64,000 bases of DNA from Metallosphaera cuprina Ar-4 (lineage in GTDB: Archaea; Thermoproteota; Thermoprotei_A; Sulfolobales; Sulfolobaceae), in the NCBI RefSeq assembly GCF_000204925.1, contig NC_015435.1, positions 1,629,160 through 1,693,159 of the forward strand, read 5' to 3'. The first letter of the stretch is position 1. Each line of letters opens with the position of its first letter. A program made the translations under genes and the position numbers. This document shows, one piece after another, positions 44,423-54,115 of this stretch. Below the pieces are notes generated by a model, which was given only the letters and a program-made list of their open reading frames with translations, was not told the origin of the DNA and searched no databases.

Positions 44423-44523
44423 GAGTGTAATTAAGTAGAACCTTTGTATTAACCTTTACTTTAACGAAGAGGCTTTAACATAAGATTAACTAACGTAATC
44501 TAGGTTATCGATAAGTTACCTTC

Positions 44524-45282
44524 TCACATCATTTCCATGATCTTAGTCGCCATTTTTCCCACCTCGGGCAAAATTGGGAAACTTTCAAAGTCACCGTTAT
44601 ACTGATACACCTTTTCTGAAAAGGGTATGGTGAGACCCATCCTAGCCTTCAACGCATTAACTATTTGATCAAGTAAATGGTTAACCCGAGTGGAGATCTC
44701 TGGATACACCATGTTTATTACAAAAGCCAATACGCTGCCTAGTTCGACGCTACCAATGAGGTTAGCGTACCTCACAGTCTCTTTTATATCTACGTCAAGG
44801 AAGTCCGAAACGAAGATCTGCCATATGGGCATGTCTGGATAAATTCCCTTGAATGTATCAAGTTCATGTTTAACTATGTCGTCTTCCGGTCTTACAAGAG
44901 CTGCGTTGTCTACTATCACAAATGAGTATCTCTTAGCCTTTAATAAACCCCTATAGAGCTCCCACCCCCTCTCACCCAAATTTCTTTGCCTGTGCAGCTT
45001 TTCAATATCCAATTTATATCGTGGTCCATCACCGAAATATTTAAGTATTGTGACAGATCCACTTTCAACTTTTATCTCTCTCCAAGGTTTTGTGTCCAGT
45101 TCCTCAACCACACTCGTGACGAGACCTGGGCCTCGAATACCCGCCAGGTAAGATGCGTAACCTATTAGATCCCTATCTATAAGAAGAACGTCAGTTCTCC
45201 TTCTTGCTAATTCCTTTGATAGGGATATTGCGAGAGTGGACTTACCGACTCCTCCTTTAGAGCTTAAGATCGACAGTCTCAT
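44524..45282 (-). CDS. MinD/ParA-family ATPase
   Basis: A 252-residue P-loop ATPase with an intact deviant Walker A SKGGVGKSTLAISLSKEL (about residues 8-25) and LLIDRDLIGY and FVIVDNAALV for switch/Walker B positions. The C-terminal half (DIKETVRYANLIGSVELG) is unusual for ParA. No ParB-like partner is beside it. Likely roles include positioning of a cell component or a metal-cluster carrier; neither can be chosen. Confidence 0.85.
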   Translation of the reverse strand: MRLSILSSKGGVGKSTLAISLSKELARRRTDVLLIDRDLIGYASYLAGIRGPGLVTSVVEELDTKPWREIKVESGSVTILKYFGDGPRYKLDIEKLHRQRNLGERGWELYRGLLKAKRYSFVIVDNAALVRPEDDIVKHELDTFKGIYPDMPIWQIFVSDFLDVDIKETVRYANLIGSVELGSVLAFVINMVYPEISTRVNHLLDQIVNALKARMGLTIPFSEKVYQYNGDFESFPILPEVGKMATKIMEMM

Positions 45283-45622
45283 TCTGTATTCATAACGTTA
45301 AGAAGTAACCGAATATATTAATTTGACACACGTTACTAATAATGACCTATGTTAGCAAATGCCGAATCGATAATTTAATTTTATGTTACGATTAATGGTT
45401 AATTTTGTTTTTATGCCTAATACATAATTATTTGGCTTCATGGTTCTAGTTTGAGATATTTATATTAATTATCAATATTTTAAACAAATAACTGGCGCTA
45501 CACAGATGTTATAATACTAACCGAATATGACACCATCTAAATCATCTCGAGACTGAAGGGAGCTTAAGCTCGCGTTTCATGAAAACAAAAATACTTGATA
45601 AGCGTTTAATGTTATTAGATCA
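45283..45622. other. Divergent A/T-rich intergenic region
   Basis: About 340 bases between the MinD-like and rio2 genes, mostly A/T-rich and without a supported gene. It contains the perfect 12-bp palindrome GAGCTTAAGCTC at 45560-45571. The palindrome could be a protein-binding site upstream of rio2. Confidence 0.4.
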
Positions 45623-46480
45623 ATGAATTCGCTTACACTAGCGGAGAGAGTAGCCGTAACAGATAAGCTAGACTACACAGTGTTGAGATACCTGATCGAG
45701 AACAGAGAAAGGTTCGAGTTCATACCTAAAGATGTCCTTAAGGACGACCTAGGTCTATCAGATAAGGAGTTACAAATCAGCATATTGAGGTTAATAAAGA
45801 ACGGAGCGCTACTGAAGAAAAAGATCAGAGGAAAGGACTCATTTTCAATCACATTTACAGGTTTGGATATAGTTGCAACTAAATCTCTTTATTCGAAAAA
45901 AATAGTTAAAAATCTCGGAATAATAATTGGAGAGGGAAAGGAAAGTAGAGTTATGTTCGGTTACGATTTTGAAGGAAATACCGTTGTTGTAAAATATCAT
46001 AGAATTGGAAGGAAAAGTTTCAAGAAGAAGATTGAGAACTTTCCAACAAAGAACTGGGTTTCGATGACGTTAGAGAACGCTAGGAGAGAGTATGAAGCGC
46101 TTCAGTGCGTTAAGAGTAACATGGGGTACGTTCCATCTCCGATAGGCTTTTCAACTAATGCTGTAGTTATGGAGTATTTTGAGGGAAGACCTCTATATAG
46201 GGCGGAAGTTGAAAATCCAGAGAACGTTCTTAATAACGTTTTAGCTACGTTAAGGGTCGCATATCTTTATTGTGGAGGAATTACCCACGGTGACTTAAGT
46301 CAGTATAACGTTATGGTTAACGGGCAAGGAGACACTATCGTAATAGACTGGCCTCAAGCCACAAGGAGCGAAACTAAACTCGGTAGGGATATCGAAAGAA
46401 TACTACTTTATTTTGAAAAGGAGTTCTTAATAGAGAAAAACATAGAAGAGGTTATGAATTACGTAAAGGGGTCTTCATGA
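45623..46480 (+). CDS. rio2: RIO2-type protein kinase/ATPase
   Basis: A 285-residue RIO2 protein: an N-terminal winged helix (residues about 10-85) followed by the RIO kinase fold. Seen: GEGKES nucleotide loop (103-108), VVVKYHRIG with Lys124, THGDLSQYNV with catalytic Asp224 and Asn229, and VIDWPQAT with metal-binding Asp242. RIO2 acts as an ATPase in late small-subunit ribosome maturation. It overlaps the next gene by 4 bases (ATGA). Confidence 0.94.
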   Translation: MNSLTLAERVAVTDKLDYTVLRYLIENRERFEFIPKDVLKDDLGLSDKELQISILRLIKNGALLKKKIRGKDSFSITFTGLDIVATKSLYSKKIVKNLGIIIGEGKESRVMFGYDFEGNTVVVKYHRIGRKSFKKKIENFPTKNWVSMTLENARREYEALQCVKSNMGYVPSPIGFSTNAVVMEYFEGRPLYRAEVENPENVLNNVLATLRVAYLYCGGITHGDLSQYNVMVNGQGDTIVIDWPQATRSETKLGRDIERILLYFEKEFLIEKNIEEVMNYVKGSS

Positions 46481-48288
46481 AGGTAATGGGGATCGATATA
46501 GAAAAGGGATCTCCAAATTCAACCGAACAGCCTAGATATGCTATAGTTGTACTGGATGAGAACGGTAATGAGATTCTTAAAGCTGAAGACGTCACCAGGA
46601 GTAGACTAATTAGGTTGGCCTGGGAGTATCAGATCGACGTCCTAGCTACGGATAACATATACGAGTTAGGTAGCAATGACAAGGATGTTATATCCTTCCT
46701 GGCTCTTTTACCTGAAAACCTAGAGGTAATCCAAGTAAATGTGAAGAATGGGATGTTCTTTGACCTAAGGGAGGTGGCTAAGGAATACGGCATAGAAGTT
46801 CAAGGTAAACCAACGCCTGCTAGAACTGCATATATAGTGGCAACACTAGCCATGAAGAGAGCAGGAACTAAGATCAAGTTTGTGGAGAACAGAACTAAGA
46901 TAATTATTTCAAAAGGGAGGAGGTCAGGGCCTGGAGGGATGAGCTCTAACAGGTACAAAAGGCATCTACGTGGTCTAGTCTTAAGAGTTTTCAAAAAGGT
47001 AAAGGAGGAATTAGACAAACATAACTTTGACTACGATGTGGTAGTTAGAAGAACGAAGGCGGGAATGGAGGGAGCGATGTTTATAGTTTACGCTCCTAGA
47101 GAGAGCTTGTTCGGAATAATAAAGAAAATGAGTGGACACGACGTTAATTTAGAAATTAAGGCACTATATAAGGATAAAATAGAATTTGTAGACTCTAAAA
47201 AATCTTCTCAAAGACCCATTATAGTGGGATTAGATCCTGGGCTAGAAGTAGGGATATCTGTCCTGGACATGTACGGAAATCCGCTCCTCTTAACAACTAA
47301 GAGAGGCGTGGATAGGGAATCAATAATTGAGCTGATTTTAGAAAAGGGCGTTCCAGCCATAATAGCTACTGATGTGAACCCGGTTCCGGATACGGTTAAG
47401 AAGATCGGTGGAATGCTTAAGGCTAGACTTCACATTCCAGAGAGGTCTTTGTCAATTGAAGAGAAACAGGTTATCCTTAATGAGTTCTCGACCAAGTATG
47501 GATTGCACATTAGTGATACTCACATCAGAGACTCTCTAGCCGCTGCAATAGTAGCTTACAGAGACGTAGAAAGGAAACTTAGACAAGCCGAGGGGTTAAT
47601 AGAGAGATTCGGTATTGACATGGATAGAAATAATGTCTTTAGATGTGTTATAAATGGAACCACTATAGCTGAATGTATTGAAAACGAAATTGAAAGAAAA
47701 CTATTCGTCCCCCAAAAAACTGAGACTACGAAAAGGGAAGTTAAACCTCTGAGCAACGAAAAGCTGGCTGAGGAGAACACTTCATTAAAACACGAACTGC
47801 TTAGACAAAGAAGAACTATTTCCTCTTTGTTGTATGAAAAAGAAATGCTTGAGAGAAGAATAGACGAAATCAAACGCCTGTACAATGCTGATTTAGATAA
47901 GGATAGAAGGATTGAAGCATTGAAGAATATCATTGATCAAAAAAATAAAGAAATAGTCAAACTGAGAGAAGAGATTCTCAGTTACACGGAGAGGATATCT
48001 AAATTGGAATTAGCCCTTGAGTCAGTAATAAATGGGAACTCTTTAATAGTTAGAGGGAACTCGAATGGGTTGGAAGTTAAGGATTTCAGACTGTTTTTCA
48101 ATGAATGGGAGATCAATCCTGATCTTACCATTTACATTGGCAGAGACTTCGCATTGGTTGACCATTCCCTGCCCAAAGACCTTAGGATACTAATGAAAGA
48201 GAGAGAGGCTAACAATGAACTCAATGAGGATAAGTTGAAAAGAATTTTAGATGAATATAGATCTAACAGGACAAGGAGAGTAGCTTAA
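46477..48288 (+). CDS. DUF460 protein (COG2433), RNase H-like fold with coiled coil
   Basis: A 603-residue protein found across archaea. Seen: an N-terminal nuclease-like domain (GIDIEKGSPNSTEQPRYAIVV), the basic GRRSGPGGMSSNRYKR segment near 145-165, a second RNase H-like domain beginning IIVGLDPGLEVGISVLD near 245, a long charged coiled coil at about 415-520 and a C-terminal domain. The biochemical role is not established. The 4-base overlap with rio2 suggests a function linked to small-subunit rRNA maturation. Confidence 0.88.
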   Translation: MKVMGIDIEKGSPNSTEQPRYAIVVLDENGNEILKAEDVTRSRLIRLAWEYQIDVLATDNIYELGSNDKDVISFLALLPENLEVIQVNVKNGMFFDLREVAKEYGIEVQGKPTPARTAYIVATLAMKRAGTKIKFVENRTKIIISKGRRSGPGGMSSNRYKRHLRGLVLRVFKKVKEELDKHNFDYDVVVRRTKAGMEGAMFIVYAPRESLFGIIKKMSGHDVNLEIKALYKDKIEFVDSKKSSQRPIIVGLDPGLEVGISVLDMYGNPLLLTTKRGVDRESIIELILEKGVPAIIATDVNPVPDTVKKIGGMLKARLHIPERSLSIEEKQVILNEFSTKYGLHISDTHIRDSLAAAIVAYRDVERKLRQAEGLIERFGIDMDRNNVFRCVINGTTIAECIENEIERKLFVPQKTETTKREVKPLSNEKLAEENTSLKHELLRQRRTISSLLYEKEMLERRIDEIKRLYNADLDKDRRIEALKNIIDQKNKEIVKLREEILSYTERISKLELALESVINGNSLIVRGNSNGLEVKDFRLFFNEWEINPDLTIYIGRDFALVDHSLPKDLRILMKEREANNELNEDKLKRILDEYRSNRTRRVA

Positions 48289-48289
48289 G

Positions 48290-49507
48290 CTAGAAGAGCA
48301 TTACCTTTCCTTCCAATATCATTTGAGTTATCTTATCAAATGAGTCTAGGTACTCCTCAGCTATTCCTGATATTTCTGCCTTTGTGTCCGAGGTTATAGT
48401 TCCTGAATGAGTCGCCACCTCAACGTTGATTATCAGAGGATCGTTTATTGGTCTCCCTATTTGTCCTAAAACTTCTATTTGAACATTTCTCACATCCTTG
48501 ACCTGTTCAGAAGCTTTCTTTGCGATCAGGCTAGCTACCACGTTGTATAACTTACCTACATGATTCACTGGGTTCTTTCCAGCAGTAGCCTCCAAAGACA
48601 TAGGTCTCATAGGAGTTATGAGTCCGATACCTCTGTTTCCCCTTCCGGTCATACCGTCGTCACCATGTTCGGCCGAAGTCCCGGTAACTGTAAGGTATAG
48701 AATCCCTTGGTCCTCCCTATCTCCTGTGTTCACGTTAACTTTTACGTTCAAATCAGGGCATATCTCTGAAGCCAACTTCAGAACAGTGTCCTTTACCTGT
48801 TCCTTTACTGCTATGTAATGACTCCTGTCTTCAATTAAAGGGCTTATGGCGGCCATAGCTATGGTTAGAGTTACGTCCTTATCTCTCCTTAATCCCATTA
48901 CCTTTATGTCCTCTCCTACTTCAGGTATTTGAGTCTTAATTTGCTTCGAGTTCAATGTTCTCTCTGTCTGGAACACTAACCTCTCTAACTTGGAGTAAGG
49001 TGCGAAGCCAACTCCAAAACTGGTATCGTTAGAAAGGGGTACTGACTTTTTCCCCTTATCAAATATTCCTACCAAGTCCGCAGATCCTTTACCTATCTTG
49101 TAATCTACTATAACATGTTTCTCCGGATCTAAATATCTAAAGTTCTCCTTTATCCAGTTCTTAACGCTATCCATGATTATAGTTCCTACAGGCACGTTAT
49201 CAACACCGTCCTCGCTCCTTACTTCAGTTGTAGCTCTACCAGCTACCACTATATATATGGGATGAATGACCTCTCCTCCTTTGAACTTCGGGGAGGCTTG
49301 TCCGCCTACCAAGAGCGTCTTGTCAAGGTTGTGATGTAGAACTGTCCCATAGTTCTTTAGATAGTACAGAGATAATTTTCTACTAGCTTCCTCCGATGCA
49401 GAATCCGCTATGAAGTCTGGGTGTCCCGTCCCTTTCCTTTCTGCCAACTCTACAGGTAACGAATCTGGCTCAAGCGTTCTAAACGAGTCTATATGGATGT
49501 TTTTCAT
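48290..49507 (-). CDS. mat: S-adenosylmethionine synthetase, archaeal type
   Basis: A 405-residue archaeal methionine adenosyltransferase, unlike the bacterial MetK in sequence. Seen: [42 protein letters not shown] and [31 protein letters not shown], the blocks that bind methionine, ATP and the metal ions. It converges on the DUF460 gene with one base between stops. SAM made here supports the many RNA and lipid methylations of the cell. Confidence 0.95.
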   Translation of the reverse strand: MKNIHIDSFRTLEPDSLPVELAERKGTGHPDFIADSASEEASRKLSLYYLKNYGTVLHHNLDKTLLVGGQASPKFKGGEVIHPIYIVVAGRATTEVRSEDGVDNVPVGTIIMDSVKNWIKENFRYLDPEKHVIVDYKIGKGSADLVGIFDKGKKSVPLSNDTSFGVGFAPYSKLERLVFQTERTLNSKQIKTQIPEVGEDIKVMGLRRDKDVTLTIAMAAISPLIEDRSHYIAVKEQVKDTVLKLASEICPDLNVKVNVNTGDREDQGILYLTVTGTSAEHGDDGMTGRGNRGIGLITPMRPMSLEATAGKNPVNHVGKLYNVVASLIAKKASEQVKDVRNVQIEVLGQIGRPINDPLIINVEVATHSGTITSDTKAEISGIAEEYLDSFDKITQMILEGKVMLF

Positions 49508-49540
49508 TTGACCCTCAACTGCCTTACCAATTTTAAAAAT

Positions 49541-49804
49541 TTACTTCCCCGAGTTAATGATATTTTCGTAGTCTATGCTCACAAATAAGACGTTGCTTCC
49601 TCTTATCAAAACCCTTCCGTATTTGGCTATAGGATCTGCTGTACCTTCTTTCATTTCTGTGCAATCTCTCAGTACCAAGTTCATCGTACCATCAGATTGT
49701 TCCATCTTACCTATATATTCAGATCCGTCCTTAAGTTTTACAAGGACTGTCTTGTTTGTAGCCATCCTCAAACTTTTCAAAGGATTCTCTACTTTTGCCT
49801 GCAA
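49541..49804 (-). CDS. Sm-like archaeal (Lsm) RNA-binding protein
   Basis: An 87-residue Lsm protein. Seen: Sm1 motif [28 protein letters not shown] with the RNA-contacting Asp-x-x-x-N pattern and Sm2 motif [16 protein letters not shown]. Such proteins form heptameric RNA-binding rings. The start is TTG (49804), set by GGAGGAGAT just upstream; an ATG 13 codons later would remove an N-terminal helix. It precedes the SAM synthetase gene on the same strand. Confidence 0.92.
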   Translation of the reverse strand: MQAKVENPLKSLRMATNKTVLVKLKDGSEYIGKMEQSDGTMNLVLRDCTEMKEGTADPIAKYGRVLIRGSNVLFVSIDYENIINSGK

Positions 49805-49911
49805 AATCTTATCTCCTCCTTAAATCATACATTACACCACTATAAAAGAATGACTTGAAGAGTTAACGGGAAAATTCTTATAGAGAGTTACCAAATGAAG
49901 AAATAAGATAG

Positions 49912-50217
49912 ATGGATCTAACAGTTACTGACGTAGAGGAAGTGGTAAAGGTAACCGAAGCTTTATCCTCTATAACTAGAGTTAACATTTTGAGATTAAT
50001 TTCCGATCGGGAGAAAAGCATAACCGAATTAAGTGAAGAGTTACGAATGACTAAAGGTAACGTTAGCTCTCAGGTAGCACTACTGGAAAGTGCCGGACTG
50101 GTTGAAGTTAGATATAGTGAAGGTAACAAGGGTCTGAAGAAATTGGTCAAGGCAAAATACGATAAGATCGTTATTTTACTTACCGTCAGTAATGGCCCTG
50201 AGGAAGCCAACGAATAG
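49912..50217 (+). CDS. ArsR-like winged-helix transcriptional regulator
   Basis: A 101-residue DNA-binding protein. Seen: [49 protein letters not shown], a standard ArsR/MarR-type winged helix. No metal-binding cysteines are present, so it is not a classical metal sensor. It is divergent from Lsm and its end overlaps the convergent pyrG gene by 42 bases. Target genes unknown. Confidence 0.85.
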   Translation: MDLTVTDVEEVVKVTEALSSITRVNILRLISDREKSITELSEELRMTKGNVSSQVALLESAGLVEVRYSEGNKGLKKLVKAKYDKIVILLTVSNGPEEANE

Positions 50218-51774
50218 CGATGCAGGTTTTAAAGGTCTGCTTTTGAACTCGGGATGAGCCTGAGTGGCTATGAAAAATCTGTGGTCCTTGAGCTCAATCA
50301 TCTCTACAAGACCGTTATCACTTATACCGGATACTATTAGCCCATGTTTTTGTAGAACGTCCACGTAAGCTGGATTAACTTCGTATCTATGTCTATGCCT
50401 CTCGTAAATTACATCTGAACCGTAGATTGAGCTAGCTAGTGTACCTCTCACTAAGTTTATCTTTTGTGAACCTAGTCTCATGGTGCCTCCAAATTGAGTC
50501 ACCCTCTTCTGTTCATCTAGAAGCGTCACGACAGGATGTTTAGTCGATGGATTTATCTCGGTACTGTTAGCGTCTTCTAGTCCAACCACGTTTCTAGCGA
50601 ACTCTACTACGGCCAGTTGAAGACCAAAACATATACCTAGAAACGGTACGTTATTAGTCCTAGCGTAAGTGATCGCTTTAATTTTACCTTCAGTTCCTCT
50701 TGAACCGAAACCAGGTAGCACGATTATACCATCGGTTTGTTTTAACAATCTCTCAGGATTTTCCTTCTCTAGTTCAGAAGACTCTATCCATACCAACTCT
50801 GGAATTATACCAAGAGAAGCTGAGGCGTGATAGATGGCCTCTTTTATACTCAGATAGCTGTCCTTTAATTTTGTATATTTCCCAACTAACCCAACTCTCA
50901 CTTTTCTTCCTTCCTTCCTTGTCAAGGAATTAACGAACTCCTCCCATTCCTTGAAGTTCGGAGGTCTAAAGGACAGATTCAACTTCGAAGTTAACTTAGC
51001 TCCAATTCCCTGTTTCTCTAAGACTAGAGGAACTTGATAAGAAGTCTCCACGTTATAGCTTGAGAATATGTACTCGGGTCTTACGTTTGTAAACAGCGCT
51101 ATCTTCTTCTTCGTCTCATCGTCAAGTTCGACTACAGATCTAGCTACAACTATATCGGGCTGAATCCCGATCCTCCTAAGTTCCTGTACGCTATGCTGGA
51201 GCGGTTTAGTTTTCAGCTCTCCCGTTACTGAAAGGTACTCTACTAGCGCTACATGAACGAAAACAACGTTATGTTCCTCCTCCTCTAGCCTAAGTTCTCT
51301 CATAGCCTCTAAGAAAGGGAGACCTTCTATATCGCCCACAGTACCTCCTATCTCCACTATCAACACGTCAGCCTTTTCGATCTCGGCTACCTTTCTAACC
51401 ATGCTTTTGATCTCGTCGGTCACGTGTGGTATGATCTGGACGGTTTGGCCCATGTACTTACCTTCTCTCTCTTTCCTGATCACCTCAAAATACACCTTAC
51501 CTGCCGTTATATTATTATATCTATTAGTATTAATATTTAGGAATCTTTCATAATGTCCTAGATCTAAGTCCGTCTCTGCGCCGTCCTCAGTAACGAAGAC
51601 CTCTCCATGCATGTAGGGATTCATAGTTCCCGCATCGACATTAATGTAAGGATCTACTTTGATTATACTTACACTAAATCCCATGTTTTTGAGAATAAGC
51701 CCTACAGAAGCTGATACTGTACCTTTTCCAACACTGGACAAAACTCCTCCAGTTACAATGATATACTTTGTCAC
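50176..51774 (-). CDS. pyrG: CTP synthase
   Basis: A 532-residue CTP synthase, full length. The synthetase part shows [22 protein letters not shown] and [21 protein letters not shown]. The C-terminal glutaminase has the nucleophile in [19 protein letters not shown] and the His/Glu of [10 protein letters not shown]. It aminates UTP to CTP with glutamine. Its end overlaps the convergent ArsR-like gene by 42 bases. Confidence 0.96.
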   Translation of the reverse strand: MTKYIIVTGGVLSSVGKGTVSASVGLILKNMGFSVSIIKVDPYINVDAGTMNPYMHGEVFVTEDGAETDLDLGHYERFLNINTNRYNNITAGKVYFEVIRKEREGKYMGQTVQIIPHVTDEIKSMVRKVAEIEKADVLIVEIGGTVGDIEGLPFLEAMRELRLEEEEHNVVFVHVALVEYLSVTGELKTKPLQHSVQELRRIGIQPDIVVARSVVELDDETKKKIALFTNVRPEYIFSSYNVETSYQVPLVLEKQGIGAKLTSKLNLSFRPPNFKEWEEFVNSLTRKEGRKVRVGLVGKYTKLKDSYLSIKEAIYHASASLGIIPELVWIESSELEKENPERLLKQTDGIIVLPGFGSRGTEGKIKAITYARTNNVPFLGICFGLQLAVVEFARNVVGLEDANSTEINPSTKHPVVTLLDEQKRVTQFGGTMRLGSQKINLVRGTLASSIYGSDVIYERHRHRYEVNPAYVDVLQKHGLIVSGISDNGLVEMIELKDHRFFIATQAHPEFKSRPLKPASLFVGFLRAITDGK

Positions 51775-51865
51775 TTACATTATCACAGTAATGAAGTATC
51801 GTTTTGTGAGATTTTAAATGCATTGTGAATTAGCTTAATTATTACCTAGCGCTTTAATAACATTA

Positions 51866-52549
51866 ATGAGATCTGACATAGTCGATAGGTTGAAAAGGGA
51901 GAAGTTTCTTCAAGTAGCTTTAGATTTCATAGACATTAACCCGGCCTATAAGGTAGCTAGTGAAGTTGCTGACCTAGGAAACGTTATAATAGAGGTTGGA
52001 ACGCCCTTACTTAAGTCCGAGGGAATTAGAGGTCTCATCAAGCTTAGGGAATTTAGAAACGTAATCTTAGCAGATACAAAGACTGCGGATGCAGGAGACG
52101 TTGAGGCTGAAATTGTTGCAAAGGGGAGAGCGGACATTATGACAGTCTTAGGTGCAATGGATGATTCTACAGTAGAGAGCGCAGTAAGAAGAGCGAAAGA
52201 GCTTGAAATATTGGTTCAAGCGGACCTGATAGGGGTAAAGGACGCCGTAGAAAGAGCGAAAGAGCTGTATAAGCTAGGAGTGGACATAGTCGGCTTCCAC
52301 GTCGGATTAGATGTACAGAAGAGGAGAGGGATAACTGTTGCAGATCTTAAGGAGGAAATTAAAGAGGTTGGTAAGTACGGAATTGTCTCCGTGGCCGGAG
52401 GGCTAACGGCTAAGAGCGTTCTTGGACTACTAGACATCCCTATCTCAATCTACGTGGTTGGAGGAGCTATAACTAAGAGCCATGAACCTAGGAAAGTAGC
52501 TGAGGAAATAGTTAAAATCTTGTCCTCAAGAACTATACCAATGCGGTGA
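51866..52549 (+). CDS. hxlA: 3-hexulose-6-phosphate synthase (OMP decarboxylase superfamily)
   Basis: A 227-residue TIM-barrel enzyme. Seen: LQVALDF, ADTKTADAGDVEAE (Asp70, Lys72, Asp75, the superfamily catalytic site in its hexulose-phosphate synthase form), and the phosphate loops SVAGGLT and YVVGGAITKS. In archaea it works in reverse with 6-phospho-3-hexuloisomerase to make ribulose-5-phosphate from fructose-6-phosphate. OMP decarboxylase would need DxKxxDI instead, and 3-keto-L-gulonate decarboxylase is less likely in this context. A TATA-like TTAATTATTA lies about 27 bases before the ATG. Confidence 0.88.
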   Translation: MRSDIVDRLKREKFLQVALDFIDINPAYKVASEVADLGNVIIEVGTPLLKSEGIRGLIKLREFRNVILADTKTADAGDVEAEIVAKGRADIMTVLGAMDDSTVESAVRRAKELEILVQADLIGVKDAVERAKELYKLGVDIVGFHVGLDVQKRRGITVADLKEEIKEVGKYGIVSVAGGLTAKSVLGLLDIPISIYVVGGAITKSHEPRKVAEEIVKILSSRTIPMR

Positions 52550-52553
52550 TTAA

Positions 52554-53030
52554 ATGTCTCAGTCTAATCAAGGAGGACAACCAGGTAAGTCAAAAGAGCT
52601 TAAGGCCACGTCGAAACAGGTTATTTCTCCTTCTATACTAAAGGAGGACAAAAGGAAGCTACAGCTGCTCTATATAATAAAAACAGTGGGCGGTATAACT
52701 GAAAGAGGACTCATTACGTTACTTTACGAAGGTTCACAAAAGGGCTTAAACTTAGGACATCAATTTACGACATTAGGTAATAACCTAATAAGCCAGACAG
52801 TAAAGGAGGACATAACATCGCTTTTGTACCTAGGTTATATAGAAAGCGACCAGACTAAGAGATTGAAGTTGACAAATGACGGAGAAGAAGCTTTCAATAA
52901 CAATAAACAGCTTTTAGATGAAAGCTTCATAAACGCAGCTAATGCGATCATAACGGAGCTCAAACCGATGATAACTTCTATAGACCAAGAATACAATCTA
53001 AAGTTAAGGTCAGGGAGAAGGAGAAGGTAA
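52554..53030 (+). CDS. Winged-helix-like protein of unknown function
   Basis: A 158-residue protein with a disordered, polar N-terminus (about 30 residues), then a helical region with ITERGLITLLYEG and VKEDITSLLYLGYIESD...LKLTNDGEEAF that looks like a winged helix, and a very basic C-terminus (RSGRRRR). Starts 4 bases after the hexulose-phosphate synthase stop, so they are co-transcribed. It may be a DNA-binding or nucleoid-associated protein; no specific function is known. Confidence 0.72.
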   Translation: MSQSNQGGQPGKSKELKATSKQVISPSILKEDKRKLQLLYIIKTVGGITERGLITLLYEGSQKGLNLGHQFTTLGNNLISQTVKEDITSLLYLGYIESDQTKRLKLTNDGEEAFNNNKQLLDESFINAANAIITELKPMITSIDQEYNLKLRSGRRRR

Positions 53031-53100
53031 ACCCCTAAAGGAAATCTCTTAATATAATGTCGTCAATAAAAACATAAGAAACTTTTCAGTTTAGAAAAAC

Positions 53101-53520
53101 CTACATTGTTGTGAACGTACCTCTTCTAGCCTGGTTAGATTGTTCTTCCACAGGTGGTCTACTCCATATTAACGGATCTAATTTTCCTTCCTTTCCGAGC
53201 TTGGTTATCAATTCCTTGGCCTGGCTGGTGTGCCTCACGTCTAGTTCGAGAAGCTGTTGAAGAATTAACCAGCTAGTCTTCTTTACATCTTCCAGCATCT
53301 CCTTTGGCATATGCTTAATTATCATTGGATCTTGCAACCACTGATCGAATGCCTTAAGAGTCCTCATCATATGTTGAAAGGCCAGCCTAGAAGCAAGGAT
53401 TAGGTCTAACCTATCTTCTAACGTACCCTCCTCCTTTTTTTCCATTTCTTTAATTGTGGCAAGAAGATTTTTCTGCATCTTAATCCATTCGTCCAGGTTA
53501 CTAATAAAGGAGCCTTCCAT
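53101..53520 (-). CDS. DUF2153-like helical protein
   Basis: A 139-residue, mostly helical protein beginning [17 protein letters not shown] and containing [28 protein letters not shown], which I match tentatively to the archaeal DUF2153 family. No catalytic motif or membrane segment. Function unknown. It converges on the winged-helix gene. Confidence 0.66.
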   Translation of the reverse strand: MEGSFISNLDEWIKMQKNLLATIKEMEKKEEGTLEDRLDLILASRLAFQHMMRTLKAFDQWLQDPMIIKHMPKEMLEDVKKTSWLILQQLLELDVRHTSQAKELITKLGKEGKLDPLIWSRPPVEEQSNQARRGTFTTM

Positions 53521-53728
53521 GTGTTACACTAATGAAAGATTATGAATTGGCATTAATAAACTCATTTTAACTTTAACATGAGTTTTCGACCTCTACACTA
53601 ATTTCAGTCTTTCATTTTCTCTCAATTACTAGAAATTATAACAGGGAAAAATTTAAATCTCTCTTATGGAAAAACTAGGGAACATGAATTATAAAAAGTT
53701 AAAATACAAACTAAAATACTATTATAAT

Positions 53729-54115
53729 TCAGGGATTTTTCAAGTTAAATGGGAGACCGCTATCTAGAACCTTTTGAGGAATCTTATCTTTGTACTTCCT
53801 TAGAAAGTCTAGATCGTCCTTTTTCCTCAATTTATCAGGTAACATTCTTGGTATCTCGTCTATAATGGGATACCATCTGTTACATGAAGGGCATACAAGT
53901 AGACCCTCTACTATCTCCTTCTTTATACATTCAAAGCAGGGAGGATTTGCCATCTCCTTAACTTCAACGTTTTTATAACTACAATATATCTCACAAAGGG
54001 GGATCTTTTCGTTTGGTTCTCTTTTCTGATATTCCTTCTCCTGAAATACATAAAGATCCAAGTGAAAGTGTTTGCACATAGGACAAGCTAGTATATCCAT
54101 TAACCTATATTTCAT
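53729..54115 (-). CDS. Trm112-like zinc-binding protein
   Basis: A 128-residue protein with paired cysteines: [16 protein letters not shown] at the start, CEIYCS, CFECI, and [22 protein letters not shown]. The CPxC...CPSCxxxYPIxDxIPxML layout is that of Trm112, the activating partner of several RNA and protein methyltransferases. Extra cysteines in the middle are typical of the archaeal form. The gene overlaps the phosphohexomutase gene by 4 bases. Confidence 0.86.
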   Translation of the reverse strand: MKYRLMDILACPMCKHFHLDLYVFQEKEYQKREPNEKIPLCEIYCSYKNVEVKEMANPPCFECIKKEIVEGLLVCPSCNRWYPIIDEIPRMLPDKLRKKDDLDFLRKYKDKIPQKVLDSGLPFNLKNP

